A stretch of DNA of 8,755 nucleotides, taken from positions 1 through 8,755 of the forward strand of contig JBLHWU010000242.1 of NCBI GenBank assembly GCA_047629355.1, read 5' to 3'. Shown here piece by piece: positions 6,641-8,755 of the stretch. Under the pieces are notes generated by a model that saw only the letters and a program-made list of their open reading frames with translations, was not told where the DNA came from and did no database searches. Within the stretch, counting starts at the first letter, position 1. Every line of letters starts with the position of its first letter. The position numbers and the translations under genes were made by a program. Source of the stretch: CAYUNA01 sp047629355. GTDB taxonomy: Bacteria; Bacteroidota; Bacteroidia; Chitinophagales; Saprospiraceae.

Positions 6641-6747
6641 AAGAGATTTGAAAAAAAGATATCAGATACTTCACCTTCCAAAATTCCAGCTATTTTAAAT
6701 ATTGCTGCTTTTGTTAAGCCTAAATATCCGATACCTTTAGAATTCCT
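6631..6747 (-). pseudogene. 38-codon protein-like remnant behind ftcD, possibly XRE-type
   Basis: Directly after the ftcD stop, in the same frame, the minus strand stays open for 38 codons and ends at TAA 6631-6633. The sequence has amphipathic, protein-like character: GLTKAAIFKIAGILEGEVSD followed by IFFSNLL. It recalls the last helix and tail of Cro/CI-type helix-turn-helix regulators, where IxKIAxxLxxEVSDIF is typical. No ATG occurs, and nothing upstream supplies the rest of such a domain. It may be a fragment left by an insertion or deletion, with the neighbouring palindromic element starting at its stop codon. Chance coding-like sequence is a real alternative. Confidence 0.25.
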
Positions 6748-8436
6748 TTATTTCTCAATCTTCGAATGCGCCATCTTCAACACCACTGCTTCCAATTTAT
6801 CCGCCTCCTTCGTCATTTTCAAACCTTTAGCAAGCGCCTGTTTAACAAATACTTTGTCATCCAAATCACCTGTATTCACCTTCACATTCAAATATGCTCC
6901 ATGTACTGCTGCCCGCGCACACAATCCACCAACTGCCGCATCCGTCACCGAACTTGGGTTACCTTTTTCCGCCATCGCTTGAATGACTTCAAACGTTTGT
7001 AACGACAATTCCATTACTTTTAAAGGAACTTCAATCGCATACTTTGTCGCTGCTTGCATGGCATCGTTTCGAGCCATTTTCTCCGCATCTGAACTTTTTG
7101 GCATTCGTACGGCTTCGATAATTTTATTAAACGCATTTGTATCTTCATCGACCAAGCGAAGTAAGGCATCTTTGAGCTTTTGTCCTTTTTCTGCCCATCC
7201 GGAAAACTCTTCCCAACGGTCATCCCAAACCTTTCGATGCGAAGCTAAGTTAGCCACCATCGTCGCCAAAGAAATCCCCAAAGAACCGACATAAGCCGAA
7301 ATCGAACCACCTCCAGGCGCCATACTTTCCGAAGCCGTTTCGTTCGCAAATTCTCGTAAATTCATCTCTACCAAAGGCGTCGGTTCCGCTGCGGCCAATT
7401 GATATTCAATAATTTTTTGCTGTGGGTCAAATACGCCCAACTCATCCAAGCCCAAGGATTTGACTGCAATTTTGATAATTTCTTCATCTGAAATACCAAC
7501 GGAACGCCGCTGTTTTTCTAAAAAATAACGCCCCGTATCCAGCATTACTTTCAATGGAACAAGCCCTACCAATTCTGACCCCGTCACTCGCAAACCACGG
7601 CTATTTGCACTCTTACAAACCTCCTCAAACGCAACATGCAAAGGCGTTACATTAATATCCGTCAAATTCATTGAAATCTGCGCTACGCCATATTCTTCAA
7701 TAAACCAACCAATACCTTTGACCGCTTTACAAGTTCCAGGTATCCGAACTGGATTGCCATTTTCGTCTTGCACTAGTTTACCTGTAATTGGATTTCCTTC
7801 CCGTTTCGCACGACCTTGTTCTCGCACATCAAAAGCTACAGAATTGGCTCGACGTACGGAAGTTGTATTCAAATTGACATTATAAGCAATCAAGAAATCT
7901 CGTGCACCAATTGCCGTGGCACCCGCGGTTGCATTGAATTTTGAAGGTCCATAATCCGGCTTCCATTCTGGTTTTGTCAATTTTTCTGCCAAGGCTTCGT
8001 ACTCCCCCGAGCGGACCGTTGCGAGATTCCCCCATTCCGGTCTTGTCGCTGCACTTTCGTACATATAAAATGGGATGTCGAGATTTTGTCCTGCCAATTC
8101 ACCGAGTTTGTGCGCCCATTTTGCCGTCTCTTCCATCGTGATATTTGCAATCGGAATGAGTGGACAAACGTCGGTCGCGCCCATCCGTGGATGCTCACCA
8201 GAGTGCTTGCTCATGTCGATGATTTCCGACGCTTTTTTGATGGCTAAAAACGCCGCTTGAATTACAGGTTCTGGCTCACCGACGAAAGTAACAACGGTTC
8301 GATTGGTCGCTTTTCCAGGGTCAACGTCGAGAAGTTTTACCCCTTCGATGCTTTCAATTACATCGGTAATTTGTTTGATGATTGTCATGTCGCGACCTTC
8401 GCTGAAGTTGGGGACGCATTCTATTAATTGACGCAT
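6748..8436 (-). CDS. ftcD: Bifunctional glutamate formimidoyltransferase / formimidoyl-THF cyclodeaminase
   Basis: The last step of histidine breakdown to glutamate: the N-terminal half moves the formimino group from N-formiminoglutamate to tetrahydrofolate, and the C-terminal half releases ammonia to give 5,10-methenyl-THF. The protein is cytosolic. Its 562 residues match the fused enzyme (541 in mammals). Formiminotransferase part, 3-~335: ECVPNFSEGRD at the start, HSGEHPRMGATDVCP with general-base H82 (same number as in the mammalian enzyme), NATAGATAIGARDFL (168-182), TGSELVGLVP (285-294). Cyclodeaminase part, ~355-555: APGGGSISA (373-381), VDEDTNAF with its acidic cluster (429-436), NPSSVTDAAVGGLCARAA (493-510). 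A short insertion at ~212-232 (NPITGKLVQDENGNP) is probably the form usual in this phylum. No hutH, hutU or hutI is in the window, so any histidine pathway genes are elsewhere. Both active regions look intact. ATG 8434-8436 starts right at the conserved N terminus. Confidence 0.96.
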   Translation of the reverse strand: MRQLIECVPNFSEGRDMTIIKQITDVIESIEGVKLLDVDPGKATNRTVVTFVGEPEPVIQAAFLAIKKASEIIDMSKHSGEHPRMGATDVCPLIPIANITMEETAKWAHKLGELAGQNLDIPFYMYESAATRPEWGNLATVRSGEYEALAEKLTKPEWKPDYGPSKFNATAGATAIGARDFLIAYNVNLNTTSVRRANSVAFDVREQGRAKREGNPITGKLVQDENGNPVRIPGTCKAVKGIGWFIEEYGVAQISMNLTDINVTPLHVAFEEVCKSANSRGLRVTGSELVGLVPLKVMLDTGRYFLEKQRRSVGISDEEIIKIAVKSLGLDELGVFDPQQKIIEYQLAAAEPTPLVEMNLREFANETASESMAPGGGSISAYVGSLGISLATMVANLASHRKVWDDRWEEFSGWAEKGQKLKDALLRLVDEDTNAFNKIIEAVRMPKSSDAEKMARNDAMQAATKYAIEVPLKVMELSLQTFEVIQAMAEKGNPSSVTDAAVGGLCARAAVHGAYLNVKVNTGDLDDKVFVKQALAKGLKMTKEADKLEAVVLKMAHSKIEK

Positions 8437-8713
8437 AGTTTTAGTATATTGTTGTATAAATTTTATTTGTATATTGGTGGGGTTGCCACCGAATTATTTT
8501 CTTTTTTAAGAACTTTTTTATTTAAAATAACTTTTCTCCATCATGCAGTTTAAAAGATTTATCAAGTGGTCTTGAGTGTGTGCTTCGAAAATAAATTTAA
8601 AATACCACAACGCGTTATTCTCACTATTAGTAAAAACGATTCAATAACTTGGGCCATTATGCTTGTCCTTTTCCCTTTAAAAAAACACAAAAAATAGTTC
8701 CGTAACGAAGGCT
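8437..8713. other. Divergent intergenic region
   Basis: AT-rich spacer between ftcD (leftward) and an ORF starting at 8714 (rightward), so it should hold both promoters. No clean TAnnTTTG box at a good distance was found for either. Near-matches are TATTTTCG on the minus strand for ftcD, without a well-spaced -33 TTG, and TAGTTCCG (8695-8702) on the plus strand, with a TTG at 8663 that is too distant. Only a ten-codon ORF (8543-8575) and the hairpin at 8473-8494 were seen otherwise. Confidence 0.5.
8473..8494. other. GC-rich hairpin in the ftcD leader region
   Basis: GGTGG (8476-8480) pairs with CCACC (8486-8490) around a five-base loop, extended outward by ATT/AAT with one bulged G. On the plus strand a T-rich stretch (TTATTTTCTTTTTT) follows, giving terminator form, but no plus-strand gene precedes it. 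On the minus strand it sits about 37 bases before the ftcD start, where it could be a leader hairpin. Confidence 0.35.
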
Positions 8714-8755
8714 ATGCAACGATTTTTTGAATTCTTTAAAAGAAAAAATTACGGC
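8714..8755 (+). CDS. Start of an ORF cut by the window edge, unidentified
   Basis: The ATG at 8714 opens 14 codons (MQRFFEFFKRKNYG) to the edge of the window, with an in-frame stop TAA upstream at 8678-8680, so this is the first possible ATG. A short amphipathic and basic leader like this often precedes a first membrane segment in bitopic cell-envelope proteins; in Bacteroidota MreC is one protein that begins in this style. The fragment is far too short to name. It is divergent from ftcD. Confidence 0.5.
   Translation, partial: MQRFFEFFKRKNYG

Noticed and set aside
6766..8260. ORFs of 61-103 codons on both strands overlapping ftcD
   Set aside because: They are out-of-frame shadows; ftcD itself is complete and conserved end to end.
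8657..8755. Minus-strand frame of about 32 codons open to the right edge
   Set aside because: It has no family likeness, low-complexity composition, and conflicts with the ATG-initiated plus-strand ORF; it would have to end just upstream of ftcD.

Overview
The window looks like chromosomal DNA from a member of the Bacteroidota. It is AT-rich, its genes lack clear Shine-Dalgarno sequences, it carries -7 boxes of the TAnnTTTG type, and its protein families and palindromic intergenic repeats fit that phylum. No rRNA, tRNA or CRISPR array was seen, so a finer placement is not supported.

Left part (1-1433): the first 55 bases are almost pure C and look like an assembly or sequencing artefact at a contig edge. 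They run straight into a 5'-truncated IS630-family transposase (56-697). The following ~735 bases hold no sizeable gene but are not empty. They contain a near-consensus sigma-54 promoter (TGGCACG-N4-TTGC) at 819-834, several RNA-type stem-loops, a small hydrophobic ORF (1209-1304) whose frame continues past its stop into a 14-codon repeat, and a perfect 19-bp inverted repeat (1372-1416) between this unit and the converging kinase gene. The sigma-54-driven unit is the least explained part of the window.

Centre (1434-5562): a very large (1246 aa) polytopic sensor histidine kinase with an NtrY-like HAMP-HisKA-HATPase end is encoded on the minus strand. No response regulator lies beside it. Its start region carries a perfect TAAATTTG -7 box. 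A heptad-based palindromic repeat lies between it and the divergent murI gene.

Right part (5563-8755): murI (glutamate racemase, D-glutamate for peptidoglycan) is on the plus strand. It converges on ftcD (bifunctional glutamate formimidoyltransferase / formimidoyl-THF cyclodeaminase, last step of histidine breakdown into the folate pool) on the minus strand. Between them is a ~200-bp imperfect inverted-repeat element of MITE-like appearance, followed by a 38-codon protein-like remnant in frame behind ftcD. At the right edge a new plus-strand ORF begins and runs off the window.

The genes do not form one pathway; each appears to be a separate transcription unit. The only functional link that can be suggested is between the NtrY-like kinase, whose family works with sigma-54 activators, and the nearby sigma-54 promoter. 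That link is inference.
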